DNA of 34,233 bases from Chloroflexota bacterium (lineage in GTDB: Bacteria; Chloroflexota; Anaerolineae; Anaerolineales; Villigracilaceae): NCBI GenBank assembly GCA_026390015.1, contig JAPLGS010000089.1, positions 1-34,233 of the forward strand. The letters are read 5' to 3'. A model generated the notes under the pieces. That model was not told the origin of the DNA, made no database searches, and worked only from the letters and a program-made list of their open reading frames with translations. Positions 24,317-33,534 of this stretch are shown here, one piece after another; positions within the stretch are counted from its first letter, which is position 1; each line of letters begins with the position of its first letter. The translations under genes were made by a program, and so were the position numbers.

Positions 24317-25648
24317 ATGAGCAATGATTTTTTCACAAATCTCTGGCAAACCCTGCGTGACCTTTCTCGTTGGTTTCGTCCAGGCTTGGGCATTAAGCGA
24401 TGGTTTTTATTTGTCATGATCGGCATCACATTGTTGGGATTGGGCTTCGCCGTGATCATCATTGACTTATATCGCACAGACTCGGCCAACCCAACCTTAC
24501 TCACATTTCTTTCGTACGCATCCCTGCGATTTATCCCGCGTATATGGCGCGCCATCATTTTTGGGGGATTGGGCATTGGCATCGTCGGCTATGGGATCTT
24601 TCGACTCAACCGTTCTCTCCTTCAACCCTTTCTGCGTCCCGGCTCCAATGTGTTTGATCAGCTGACAGATTATCGCCGCCGCGAACGTGGACCGCGCATC
24701 GTAGCCATCGGCGGCGGGCATGGACTGGCTACTTTATTACGCGGCCTGAAAATCCACACGGGCAACCTGACAGCCGTCGTCACCGTTGCGGATGATGGCG
24801 GTTCATCGGGCCGTTTACGCGAAAGCCACGGCATCCTTCCGCCCGGCGATATTCGTAATTGTCTCGCCGCACTCTCCAACGATGAAGCCATGTTGACGCA
24901 ACTCTTTCAATATCGCTTTAGTGGTTCACCGGATCTGGATGGCCACTCGTTCGGAAATCTATTCATCACGGCTCTCGTGGATATTACCGGTAGCTTTGAA
25001 GATGCTGTTGTAGAGTCAGGCCGCGTACTTTCTGTAAATGGACGTGTGCTTCCTTCCACCTTGCATGATGTAAATCTGGTCGCCAGTATGGAATTGCCGC
25101 ATTCCCTAAATGAAGTCCGTGTGGAAGGCGAGAGCAAGATTCCCACAATGGCGGGACGAGTCCGCCGCGTATGGCTGGAACCTGATAATGCTTCAGCTTT
25201 TCCGCCCGTCATCAAAGCCATACTAAATGCAGATGTGATCGTGGCCGGGCCTGGCAGCTTGTACACAAGCATTCTGCCAAACCTGCTTGTACACGATCTG
25301 CTTTCTGCCATGCAGATCAGCCGAGCGATTAAAATATACGTGTGTAACATTGCCACGCAAGCCGGCGAAACAGATGCGTACACTTGTTATGATCACATCC
25401 GCGCATTGGAAAATCACGTTGGCGAGCACTTGTTTGATATTTTTTTATGCAATGATAATTACACGGGCGAGATCGGTTCATCCCAATGGGTGCGTGCTGA
25501 CGAAAAAACCCTTTCAGATTCACGCTCCTATTGTACCGATCTCGTGGATGATGGACACCCCTGGCGGCACGACTCGCTCAAGCTCGCGCAAGTAATCATG
25601 GATATTTTCAGCGAACGTACCGGGCCATTGAGTGAGCACGGGGTATAA
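24317..25648 (+). CDS. yvcK: YvcK/CofD-like gluconeogenesis factor with N-terminal membrane helices
   Basis: A 443-residue protein. Two hydrophobic helices (about 28-50 and 76-95) anchor it in the membrane, followed by a CofD/YvcK-like domain (about 126-440) with RIVAIGGGHGLATLLRGLK, TVADDGGSSGRLRE and AGPGSLYTSILPNLL. In B. subtilis YvcK binds UDP-GlcNAc and is needed for growth on gluconeogenic carbon and for cell shape; it is not an F420 enzyme. ATG 24317 is preferred over an in-frame start at 24266, which lies upstream of the -10 box. It sits just before gap-pgk-tpiA, which fits a link to central carbon flow. Confidence 0.88.
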   Translation: MSNDFFTNLWQTLRDLSRWFRPGLGIKRWFLFVMIGITLLGLGFAVIIIDLYRTDSANPTLLTFLSYASLRFIPRIWRAIIFGGLGIGIVGYGIFRLNRSLLQPFLRPGSNVFDQLTDYRRRERGPRIVAIGGGHGLATLLRGLKIHTGNLTAVVTVADDGGSSGRLRESHGILPPGDIRNCLAALSNDEAMLTQLFQYRFSGSPDLDGHSFGNLFITALVDITGSFEDAVVESGRVLSVNGRVLPSTLHDVNLVASMELPHSLNEVRVEGESKIPTMAGRVRRVWLEPDNASAFPPVIKAILNADVIVAGPGSLYTSILPNLLVHDLLSAMQISRAIKIYVCNIATQAGETDAYTCYDHIRALENHVGEHLFDIFLCNDNYTGEIGSSQWVRADEKTLSDSRSYCTDLVDDGHPWRHDSLKLAQVIMDIFSERTGPLSEHGV

Positions 25649-25674
25649 TTTCAAAGATTGCATGTTAGAATATA

Positions 25675-26732
<1,058 letters not shown>

Positions 26733-26733
26733 G

Positions 26734-26806
26734 AGTAAACAAGTAGACAGGTACACAAGTAGACACGTTCAACTTGTGTACCTGTTTTCGTGTCTACCTG
26801 TTTACG
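26734..26806. repeat. Inverted RGTANACA octamer array between gap and pgk
   Basis: Four direct octamers, AGTAAACA, AGTAGACA, GGTACACA, AGTAGACA (26734-26765), are followed by inverted octamers TGTGTACC, TGTTTTCG, TGTCTACC, TGTTTACG (to 26806). The halves form a long stem: GTAAACARGTAGACA and GGTACACAAGT segments match between the arms. It begins 1 base after the gap stop codon and ends just before the pgk ribosome-binding site. Confidence 0.8.
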
Positions 26807-26822
26807 TTTTTAAGGAGCAGCA

Positions 26823-27992
26823 ATGAAGAAGACAGTCAAAGATATTGACATCAAAAACAAACGCGTACTCATGCGCGTGGATTTCAACGTGCCGATGGCT
26901 GATGGCAAAGTCAGCGATGACAAACGCATCAAAGCCGCACTGCCGACGATTAAATATGTTTTGGAACAAGGTGCATCTTTGATCTTGATGAGTCATCTGG
27001 GGCGGCCAAAATCCGCATCAGATTCTGCCTTTAGCCTGCGAGCTGCTTCTGAAGTTTTAGCCGCGTTGTTAGAGACTCCTGTCAAAATGGCGCCTGATTG
27101 CGTTGGCCCTGAAGTTGAAAAGCTCGCGCAGGAAATGAAACCCGGCGACGTGCTGATGCTTGAGAATACACGCTTCCACGCAGGTGAGGAAAAAAATGAT
27201 CTCGATCTAGCCAAGCAAATGGCAGCACTCGGTGACGTGTACGTCAATGATGCGTTTGGTTCTGCGCATCGCGCACATTCATCCACTGAAGGGATTGCGC
27301 GTTTTCTGCCGGCTGTCTCTGGTTTCCTGATGGAACAGGAACTCGAATATCTCGGACGTGCAGTTGCAAATCCTGAACATCCATACATCGCCATACTCGG
27401 CGGCGCAAAGATCAGCGACAAGATTTTGGTTGTTGAAACTTTGCTTTCCAAATGTGACAAGTTGATCATCGGCGGCGGCATGGCAAATACATTCCTCTCC
27501 GCGCAGGGACTTAATATGCAAGACAGTCTTGTGGAAGCCGAGTCATTGGAATTGGCGAAAACCATTATGGCGAAATCAAGCGAAAAAATAATTCTTCCAG
27601 TAGATGCGATCATCGCCGATAAATTTGATGCGGAAGCAAACACTCAGATCGTGGACGTGGACAAGATCCCCGCAGGCTGGCGTATGCTCGATGTAGGACC
27701 GAAGACTCTGGAACTATATAAAACTTCATTGAACGGAGTCAAGCTCGTTGTTTGGAACGGTCCCGTGGGCGTCTTCGAGATGCCGAAATTTGCCGAAGGT
27801 ACATTCGCCCTGGCGCGCATGTTGGCTGACTCTGGCGCGATCACCGTCATCGGCGGCGGCGACTCAGCCAGCGCGGTGAAGAAGGCGGGCGTTGCCAAAA
27901 AAATGACACACGTCTCCACAGGCGGCGGGGCATCACTTGAATTTCTTGAAGGAAAAGAGTTGCCTGGGGTGGCGGCTTTGTTGGATAAATAA
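26823..27992 (+). CDS. pgk: Phosphoglycerate kinase
   Basis: A 389-residue kinase forming 3-phosphoglycerate and ATP from 1,3-bisphosphoglycerate. Family blocks are [12 protein letters not shown] at the N-terminus, [38 protein letters not shown], the hinge [18 protein letters not shown] and the C-terminal [14 protein letters not shown] with [14 protein letters not shown]. Length is normal for a bacterial Pgk. ATG 26823 follows AAGGAG. A strong hairpin directly after the stop marks the end of the gap-pgk transcript. Confidence 0.97.
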   Translation: MKKTVKDIDIKNKRVLMRVDFNVPMADGKVSDDKRIKAALPTIKYVLEQGASLILMSHLGRPKSASDSAFSLRAASEVLAALLETPVKMAPDCVGPEVEKLAQEMKPGDVLMLENTRFHAGEEKNDLDLAKQMAALGDVYVNDAFGSAHRAHSSTEGIARFLPAVSGFLMEQELEYLGRAVANPEHPYIAILGGAKISDKILVVETLLSKCDKLIIGGGMANTFLSAQGLNMQDSLVEAESLELAKTIMAKSSEKIILPVDAIIADKFDAEANTQIVDVDKIPAGWRMLDVGPKTLELYKTSLNGVKLVVWNGPVGVFEMPKFAEGTFALARMLADSGAITVIGGGDSASAVKKAGVAKKMTHVSTGGGASLEFLEGKELPGVAALLDK

Positions 27993-28027
27993 ACAAACAG
28001 CGCGGGCGAAAACCCGCGCTGTTTGTT
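27992..28027 (+). terminator. Terminator after pgk
   Basis: A perfect 15-bp stem (27992-28006 with 28013-28027; GC core AGCGCGGG/CCCGCGCT) with loop CGAAAA lies directly behind pgk. The 3' arm ends in TGTTTGTT, so the U-tract is interrupted and part of the stem. Confidence 0.7.
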
Positions 28028-28195
28028 GAGCGGACTTTCAGCGAGAAAAAATTCCATCAAAACAAAATCAACTTTCGGTTACGCGTGAAACGGGATATTT
28101 CCTAACCATTTCAGTTTGCAAACAAAATACCACACAGTAACCGAAATTAATAACAGTCGGCTATAATCGGGAAAAATAGCGAATGGAGATCATGA

Positions 28196-29986
28196 ATGTC
28201 TTTCAGTATTGGTGAAAATATTGGGCCGTATCGGATCATTGAGCAATTGGGGCAGGGTGGTATGGCCACTGTTTATAAAGCCTACCACGCCGCGCTTGAC
28301 CGTTATGTCGCTTTGAAAGTTTTGCATCTTGCCTTTCACGAAGACTCGACATTCACCGCCCGTTTTCAACGGGAAGCGCGTGTGGTCGCAAAACTTGAAC
28401 ACCCCAATATTGTTCCTATTTATGATTATTCCGAACATGAGGCGCGGCCTTATCTTGTAATGAAATACATCGAGGGCGATACGCTTAAAGCCCGTTTGAA
28501 TCAGGGGCCGCTGACTTCAAAGGAAATTGAAGATGTTGTAAATTCGATTGGCTCTGCGCTGGGGTATGCGCATCGACAGGGCATCTTGCATCGTGATATC
28601 AAGCCATCTAATGTGATGATCGCATTGGATGGTTTTATGTATCTCGCAGATTTTGGACTCGCGCGCATCGCGCAGGCCGGCGAATCTACCATGTCTTCTG
28701 ATTCGATCATGGGCACGCCGCAATATATTTCGCCGGAACAAGCCATGGGCAAAAAAGATCTTGACGCCGGTACCGATATTTATTCTTTCGGAGTCATGCT
28801 ATATGAAATGGTGGTGGGACAAGTTCCATTTAGCGCGGATACCCCGTTCTCGATCATCCACGATCATATTTATACGCCACTGCCTTTGCCGATGAAGGTC
28901 AATCCAAATGTGCCGGAGCTGGTTCAACGTGTTTTGTTGAAGTCGCTTGCCAAAGATCGACTCGACCGTTTTGAATCTGTCGAAGACATGATGAGTGCCT
29001 TCAAAGATGCGTGGACGGAATCCGGTGTACCGATGAAGGGAACATCCATTACCATGCGCGCCACCAACCTTAATGGTGTGCCGACGGTTTTGAAAACAAA
29101 AAAGACAGCACCTGCCGATGAAACAATTCCAGCCAAACCTGCGACAGCCAAGAAACGTTCCCTGTGGATGTGGGTCGGGGCCGGCTTGATCGTCGTGCTG
29201 TGCGGTTGTGTATTCCTTGCAGCGCTCCGCAGTTTCAATGCCAACCCTCCCGAGGCACCAACTGCTGTGGCGAGTATCATAGCAGTAACGAACATTCCCC
29301 CATCCACAAAACAGCCTACTTTGCCACCGCCCACACAAAATATTGCTCCCACGCCATTAACTATTTCACCTGAAATAGCCGCTGCGCAGGAACTGGTTAG
29401 CAAGAATCCAGGCGATCCGAACGCGCACATGCAGCTTGCGCTTGCTCTTTGGGATGCGAAAGAAGTCCGCCCTGCGCTGGAGGAACTGGCGCAAGCCGCG
29501 AATTTAGCCGGCCCAAAGAATAAAGAATTTTTCGAAAACGCTGCCCAGCAGTTTAAAAAGCGCGAGGCTTGGGTGCCAGCCGCAGGTATGTATTTGCGTT
29601 TGGTTCAAAGCTATCGTGTTCAAGATGTGCCGAAAGAAATAGAAATTGATTTCCATGAGGCCATTTATAAATCTACTGAGCAGAAAGACATGCCGCTCTT
29701 TGTGTTCTTTGAACGCATCGACAATATTGATCTGACGCTTGGCTATGTGGCGCGCGGGCGTTACGCATTATTTAACGGCGATGTTGCCGATGCAAAAACA
29801 CAATTGGCTAATGCTGAAAAATTAAAACCTGCTATGTACGAAGTGATCTTTCTAAAAGCAGAACTCGAGTTGAAAGCAGGCAGTCAGGCAACCGCCAAAA
29901 ATATTTTATTATCCCTTTCCTCAGACCTCGGCGCACCTGAATGGCTGCGTTTCATGGCCGAAAATACACTCAAAACAATACCATAG
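28196..29986 (+). CDS. Transmembrane Ser/Thr protein kinase with extracytoplasmic TPR-like domain
   Basis: A 596-residue PknB-type kinase. The catalytic domain (about 10-270) is intact: GQGGMATVYKA glycine loop, Lys41, Glu60, HRDIKPSN (Asp134), DFG (Asp152) and GTPQYISPEQ. A cytoplasmic juxtamembrane linker follows, then one membrane helix (about 322-344), a Pro/Thr-rich spacer (350-390) and an outer part resembling TPR repeats (about 395-590). GGAG lies 9 bases before ATG 28196. A TATAAT box at 28162-28167 may give it its own promoter, but no good -35 is seen. It is 9 bp before tpiA, so the kinase and Tpi are co-transcribed. Confidence 0.92.
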   Translation: MSFSIGENIGPYRIIEQLGQGGMATVYKAYHAALDRYVALKVLHLAFHEDSTFTARFQREARVVAKLEHPNIVPIYDYSEHEARPYLVMKYIEGDTLKARLNQGPLTSKEIEDVVNSIGSALGYAHRQGILHRDIKPSNVMIALDGFMYLADFGLARIAQAGESTMSSDSIMGTPQYISPEQAMGKKDLDAGTDIYSFGVMLYEMVVGQVPFSADTPFSIIHDHIYTPLPLPMKVNPNVPELVQRVLLKSLAKDRLDRFESVEDMMSAFKDAWTESGVPMKGTSITMRATNLNGVPTVLKTKKTAPADETIPAKPATAKKRSLWMWVGAGLIVVLCGCVFLAALRSFNANPPEAPTAVASIIAVTNIPPSTKQPTLPPPTQNIAPTPLTISPEIAAAQELVSKNPGDPNAHMQLALALWDAKEVRPALEELAQAANLAGPKNKEFFENAAQQFKKREAWVPAAGMYLRLVQSYRVQDVPKEIEIDFHEAIYKSTEQKDMPLFVFFERIDNIDLTLGYVARGRYALFNGDVADAKTQLANAEKLKPAMYEVIFLKAELELKAGSQATAKNILLSLSSDLGAPEWLRFMAENTLKTIP

Positions 29987-29995
29987 GATTCATTC

Positions 29996-30754
29996 ATGCG
30001 AAAACCATTTGTTGCTGGAAATTGGAAGATGAACAAGACTGTCGCAGAAACGCGCGACCTGATCTTTAAGATGAGCTTGAAATTGCGCGAGATCAATGGC
30101 GTGGAAAAAGTATTATGCCCGCCGTTCATGTCGCTGATGGCAGCCTCCGCTTTGCTGGAAGGCGCGGGCATTGGTCTCGGTGCCCAGAATATGCACTGGG
30201 AAGAGAAAGGTGCATTCACCGGCGAAATCTCGCCGGCGATGGTGAAAGAGTTATGTGGATATGTCATCCTCGGCCACTCGGAGCGACGCGCATACTTCAA
30301 TGAAACAGATCAGATTGTGAATCGGAAGTTGATCTCCGCCCAGGCCTTTCACCTGACCCCGATCGTTTGTGTCGGCGAGACTTTGGATCAGTACGAATCA
30401 AAACTGACCCGTGAAATTGTTTCCCGTCAAACGAGCTTGAGCCTTAGTGATGTACCTCCTGCTTTCGCCGCGCGAATTGTCGTCGCTTATGAACCTGTCT
30501 GGGCAATCGGAACAGGCAAAGCATCCAATGGTCCCGAAGCGAACGCAGTGGTGAAGGATGTCATTCGTCCCGTGCTAGCTGAATTATTTGGAGAAGAAAC
30601 AGCGCAAGCCATCCGCGTGTTATACGGTGGCTCAGTGACCTCCTCCAATGCGGCCGAATTCTTTGGTCAGCCAGATATTGACGGCGCGCTCGTCGGTGGT
30701 GCCAGCCTGAATATAGATGAGTTTGCGGCGATCACAAAAGCTGCTGCTAGTTAA
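29996..30754 (+). CDS. tpiA: Triosephosphate isomerase
   Basis: A 252-residue (beta/alpha)8 enzyme interconverting dihydroxyacetone phosphate and glyceraldehyde 3-phosphate. Catalytic residues are intact: Lys11 in GNWKMNK, His94 in ILGHSERR and Glu166 in AYEPVWAIGTG; the phosphate-binding LYGGSVTSSNA and GALVGGASL follow. Length is normal. The start has AGGA a few bases upstream and follows the kinase stop by 9 bp. The next 97 bp show a short GTTGC/GCAAC inverted pair but no convincing terminator before the M50-like gene. Confidence 0.97.
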   Translation: MRKPFVAGNWKMNKTVAETRDLIFKMSLKLREINGVEKVLCPPFMSLMAASALLEGAGIGLGAQNMHWEEKGAFTGEISPAMVKELCGYVILGHSERRAYFNETDQIVNRKLISAQAFHLTPIVCVGETLDQYESKLTREIVSRQTSLSLSDVPPAFAARIVVAYEPVWAIGTGKASNGPEANAVVKDVIRPVLAELFGEETAQAIRVLYGGSVTSSNAAEFFGQPDIDGALVGGASLNIDEFAAITKAAAS

Positions 30755-30851
30755 GATGTTGCGAGGCGTTCTTCCCGAAGCAACTTCCAGTTAACATAAT
30801 TGTGGCTGTTTCGTTCGAAGTACACTCGCCCGCAATGCATAACTTCATTTC

Positions 30852-31604
30852 ATGCCCTTCTCTGGTTTCCTCTGGTTTCTCTTAATGCTCGTGCCGCTGG
30901 TGTTTCTCCAGCGGCTTTTGCATCGTGAGATACAGGCTGTTTTCTTGATCGTCACCCGCAATCTGCGGGTGACGATTATTCTTTTTTCGGTGCTATTTTT
31001 ACCCGGCGTATTCCTGCATGAATTGAGTCATTTTCTGATGGCGAAACTGCTGCGTGTGCGCACAGGGAAATTTTCTTTAATTCCCACCACGCTATCCAAT
31101 GGACGTTTGCAAATGGGCTATGTCGAAACCGAACGGACAGATGTGTTTCGTGATTCACTCGTAGGTTTGGCGCCTTTGATCGCAGGAAGTCTGTTTGTGG
31201 CTTTTGTGGGAAATCATATGCACTTGGACTCGCTTTGGAATGTGTATTATAAATATGGAAATATTGAATTGTTTATCCATGGCATTGGTTTACTCCCCGC
31301 TGCCCCCTATTTTTATTTATGGTTCTACCTCGCGTTCGCAGTTTCCAGCACCATGATGCCTTCTGAATCAGACCGTCACGCCTGGCTTCAGCTTGGTATC
31401 TGGGCCGCAACTCTGCTTGGATTGGCGCTCTTCGCAGGCGCAGGCTCATGGATGCTTGCAAATTTTGGCCCGTCTATAAATAATTTCCTGAGCGTCGTAG
31501 CCACCTTGTTTGGATTAAGCTTGGCCTTACAAGTTTTGCTGTTATTGCCAAGCATGCTGGCTCATCGCATCGTTTCGAGAGTGACAGGCATGGATGTACG
31601 ATAA
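30852..31604 (+). CDS. Putative membrane metallopeptidase, M50-like
   Basis: A 250-residue, strongly hydrophobic protein with about six membrane segments. LPGVFLHELSHFLMAKLL contains HELSH (56-60), an HExxH zinc motif at the end of a membrane helix as in site-2-type M50/M50B peptidases. A second conserved-looking site is TMMPSESDRHAW (about 174-185), which could hold the third ligand, an Asp. A membrane-embedded zinc peptidase is therefore likely, but no PDZ or known partner is seen. ATG 30852 has no Shine-Dalgarno sequence, and two terminator-like hairpins lie within the first 45 codons, so a later start (for example GTG 30991, just before the zinc motif helix) cannot be excluded. Confidence 0.65.
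   Translation: MPFSGFLWFLLMLVPLVFLQRLLHREIQAVFLIVTRNLRVTIILFSVLFLPGVFLHELSHFLMAKLLRVRTGKFSLIPTTLSNGRLQMGYVETERTDVFRDSLVGLAPLIAGSLFVAFVGNHMHLDSLWNVYYKYGNIELFIHGIGLLPAAPYFYLWFYLAFAVSSTMMPSESDRHAWLQLGIWAATLLGLALFAGAGSWMLANFGPSINNFLSVVATLFGLSLALQVLLLLPSMLAHRIVSRVTGMDVR
30893..30987 (+). terminator. Two terminator-like hairpins inside the 5' end of the M50-like frame
   Basis: GCCGCTGG (30893-30900) with CCAGCGGC (30908-30915) followed by TTTT, and a perfect 13-bp stem ATCGTCACCCGCA (30948-30960) with 30964-30976, triloop ATC, followed by TATTCTTTTTT. Both look like intrinsic terminators yet lie within an open frame. They may end the tpiA transcript or attenuate the gene. Confidence 0.55.
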
Positions 31605-31700
31605 TAATTTTCAAATCCTACTTAACAAGATATACCACTGATCATTTGGGTACATTTTCTGTTTACCCGTAACTTTTGTTATTTATCAGCGACTAATAAT

Positions 31701-31730
31701 TTAACAAGTCAGACGTAAAACCCATATTAT
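31701..31730 (+). promoter_or_regulatory. Promoter of the pseudo-receiver gene
   Basis: TTAACA (31701-31706) and TATTAT (31725-31730) are 18 bp apart. The start near 31737 is about 6 bases before ATG 31743, so the transcript is nearly leaderless. Confidence 0.55.
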
Positions 31731-31742
31731 AGGTATGTTGCC

Positions 31743-32138
31743 ATGTTGCACTCAAATCTTTCACCCCAGCGAATTCTAATTTTTGGATCATCGATCTTTG
31801 AAGAGGGGATTGCGCACCTGCTGCTTACACGCGGAGCAAACGCGGAGGTATCCTGCAGTGGATACACAAATGAACTTGCGTTCCTGGTTGAAATTGTCCA
31901 CAGTTGCCCGGATGTGGTCATGTTGAACGATAACACCCCATTAAACAAGTCTCATATATTCAAACTGCTCTTTTCGATTCCTTCTCTGGTGGGACTGCGT
32001 ATTATTGTCACACGGCTCGGAAATAACTTGATCGATGTGTATCTGAAGCCTGAGCAGGCCGTTACGCATATGGCTTTTGAGCGCCAGCAATTCGATATCA
32101 CGAAACAGGATGAGTTGGTGGCGGTCATACAGGGTTAG
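31743..32138 (+). CDS. Stand-alone receiver-like protein, phospho-acceptor apparently lost (131 aa)
   Basis: The start RILIFGSSIFEEGIAHLLLTRG and the block CPDVVMLND look like the first helix and third strand of a response-regulator receiver domain, where the typical sequence is PDVVLLD. Here the phospho-acceptor position is Asn62 (VVMLN), so ordinary phosphorylation is unlikely. No DNA-binding or output domain is attached. It is a single gene with its own promoter upstream and a terminator downstream, and with no histidine kinase nearby. It may bind a partner as a pseudo-receiver; the assignment is by pattern only and could be wrong. Confidence 0.5.
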   Translation: MLHSNLSPQRILIFGSSIFEEGIAHLLLTRGANAEVSCSGYTNELAFLVEIVHSCPDVVMLNDNTPLNKSHIFKLLFSIPSLVGLRIIVTRLGNNLIDVYLKPEQAVTHMAFERQQFDITKQDELVAVIQG

Positions 32139-32202
32139 AATTTTTTGCGTCTGAAACAGATTTCTTCTTTATGACTGTTTAAATTTATGGAAGTTAATTT
32201 TG

Positions 32203-32232
32203 GCGCGGCCTGAATCAGGGCCGCGCTTTATT
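32203..32232 (+). terminator. Terminator after the pseudo-receiver gene
   Basis: GCGCGGCC (32203-32210) pairs with GGCCGCGC (32219-32226) around TGAATCAG, followed by TTTATT. It lies 64 bp after the stop codon. Confidence 0.75.
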
Positions 32233-32503
32233 AATATATTCAGACTTTGGTCGGAATACCAACGTCTGAAAGATATGATACTAAAGTCGGAAGGGGAATC
32301 AGACCATCATCCATTTCAGGATAATTAGTATTCCATTATTATAAAAATTATTTTCAACAAAATGAAGAAAATATTTACAAATATAAATAGTATCCGCCAG
32401 TTTTGAATTTTCCAATACTGGTCAGTTTTACCAGTAACTATTTCATTTGTAGCGCGACAAATAGGATGTAGTATATACTAAATTTGATATTGATGAGGAA
32501 AAA
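32233..32503. other. A/T-rich intergenic stretch with palindromes
   Basis: The 365-bp gap between the pseudo-receiver gene and the lipoprotein gene has no credible gene. Beyond the terminator it contains an 11-base inverted repeat CAGACTTTGGT/ACCAACGTCTG (32241-32268, one mismatch). It also contains an operator-like TACTGGT...ACCAGTA (32416-32436) and the palindrome TAGTATATACTA (32469-32480), which includes a TATACT box about 20 bases before the lipoprotein ribosome-binding site. No good -35 box was found. Confidence 0.5.
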
Positions 32504-33349
32504 ATGAATAAAATTTCAAAATATCTAGTAGTGTTTTTTGTACTCGCAAGCATGTTATTGAACGCTTGCGCTGGGGCCTCGCCATCACAATCCGGCGGCG
32601 GTAAAGTCGAAGCTTCTTCCATCGCTTATACAGGGACGATCGAAAGCATCAATGGCAACCAGTGGGTTGTAAATGGACAGACAATTACCGTAGACCCATC
32701 AGTGATAAGCGATGGCCCGTTCAACGTTGGTGATATGGTAAAAATTGAAGTGCAGATCGCTCAGGATGGCTCAATAACTGTGACTCGCGTAGAGGTTCCT
32801 TCACAGGTAGATCTGTCTCAACTGCCACTGATTGGCGATGACAATTCCAATAGTGCCAACAACAATGACGATAATTCCAACTTAGTCAACGGCAATGATG
32901 TCAACGGCAATGGCAGCAATTCCAACGATAGTAATGGGAATGACGGCAACTCCAACAGTAGTAATGGGAATGATGATAATTCTAATGGCAGTAATGAGGT
33001 ATTCGGCGTCGTTGAAGCTATTACATCCACATCCGTCACAATTGACGGCGTGACTTATGACATTCAACCTGGCGGAGAGATCAAAGGAACCATTCAAATT
33101 GGAGATCTCGTAAAGATCCACCTTGTACAAAATGCCGATGGAACATTCTCAGTTCGCGAATTAGGATTGTCGGATTCTTCTCAGAATGGCAATGATAATA
33201 ATGGAAATGATAGCAATTCCAATAGTGGAAATGCGAACGGTAATTCCAGCCATAGTGGTGGCAGCGACGACAATAGTGGCGGTGGTGGCAACAGTGGCGG
33301 CAGTGACGATAGCGGTGGCGGCCATGGCGGCGATAATGGTAACGGTTAG
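32504..33349 (+). CDS. Lipoprotein with two DUF5666-like domains and Asn/Asp/Gly/Ser-rich linkers
   Basis: A 281-residue predicted lipoprotein. The signal peptide MNKISKYLVVFFVLASMLL ends in the lipobox LNAC (Cys22). Two copies of a small beta domain (about 40-100 and 165-225) share the pattern G-x-I/V-E-x-I, then a strand with V-N/D-G-x-x, then GD-x-VKI-x-x-x-x-x-x-DG, typical of DUF5666. Low-complexity linkers rich in Asn, Asp, Ser and Gly separate them and form the C-terminal tail (GGSDD and GGGHGGDNGNG). It is likely outside the cytoplasmic membrane; function is unknown. ATG 32504 follows GAGG. Its codons for the linkers are repetitive (AAT/AAC GGC), inviting length variation. Confidence 0.85.
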   Translation: MNKISKYLVVFFVLASMLLNACAGASPSQSGGGKVEASSIAYTGTIESINGNQWVVNGQTITVDPSVISDGPFNVGDMVKIEVQIAQDGSITVTRVEVPSQVDLSQLPLIGDDNSNSANNNDDNSNLVNGNDVNGNGSNSNDSNGNDGNSNSSNGNDDNSNGSNEVFGVVEAITSTSVTIDGVTYDIQPGGEIKGTIQIGDLVKIHLVQNADGTFSVRELGLSDSSQNGNDNNGNDSNSNSGNANGNSSHSGGSDDNSGGGGNSGGSDDSGGGHGGDNGNG

Positions 33350-33375
33350 TTTCCCTGCTTACGGATAAAAAGAAT

Positions 33376-33420
33376 ATTCAGGCTCGTCTGGAAAGTATTC
33401 CAGGCGAGCCTGAATTAATT
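33376..33420 (+). terminator. Terminator after the lipoprotein gene
   Basis: An 18-bp stem (33376-33393 with 33398-33415; inner part GGCTCGTCTGGAA) with loop AGTA and one G-U pair is followed by TAATT. The same stem sequence recurs at 33474-33521. Confidence 0.75.
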
Positions 33421-33473
33421 TCCACAGAAATAATAGTACCGACGGTGAATCGTCACATTCGCAAGAATAAAAT

Positions 33474-33534
33474 AGAACAGGCTCGTTTGGAATTCCAGGA
33501 ATTTCCAGACGAGTCTGTTCTTTTAAGTTTTTTT
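33474..33534 (+). repeat. Second copy of the palindromic terminator, with T-run
   Basis: AGAACAGGCTCGTTTGGAA (33474-33492) pairs with its near-inverse ending at 33521 (a few G-U pairs), followed by TTTAAGTTTTTTT. The central words match the terminator 100 bp upstream, so this is a duplicated palindromic element, possibly a back-up terminator. Confidence 0.65.

Noticed and set aside
24317-25648. CofD (F420 biosynthesis transferase)
   Set aside because: The membrane-anchored N-terminus, the VADDGGSSGRLR motif and the location before gap fit YvcK better; no F420 genes are nearby.
26993-27643. 216-residue - strand frame opposite pgk
   Set aside because: It is antisense to conserved pgk; Ser/Ala-rich shadow translation with no known domain.
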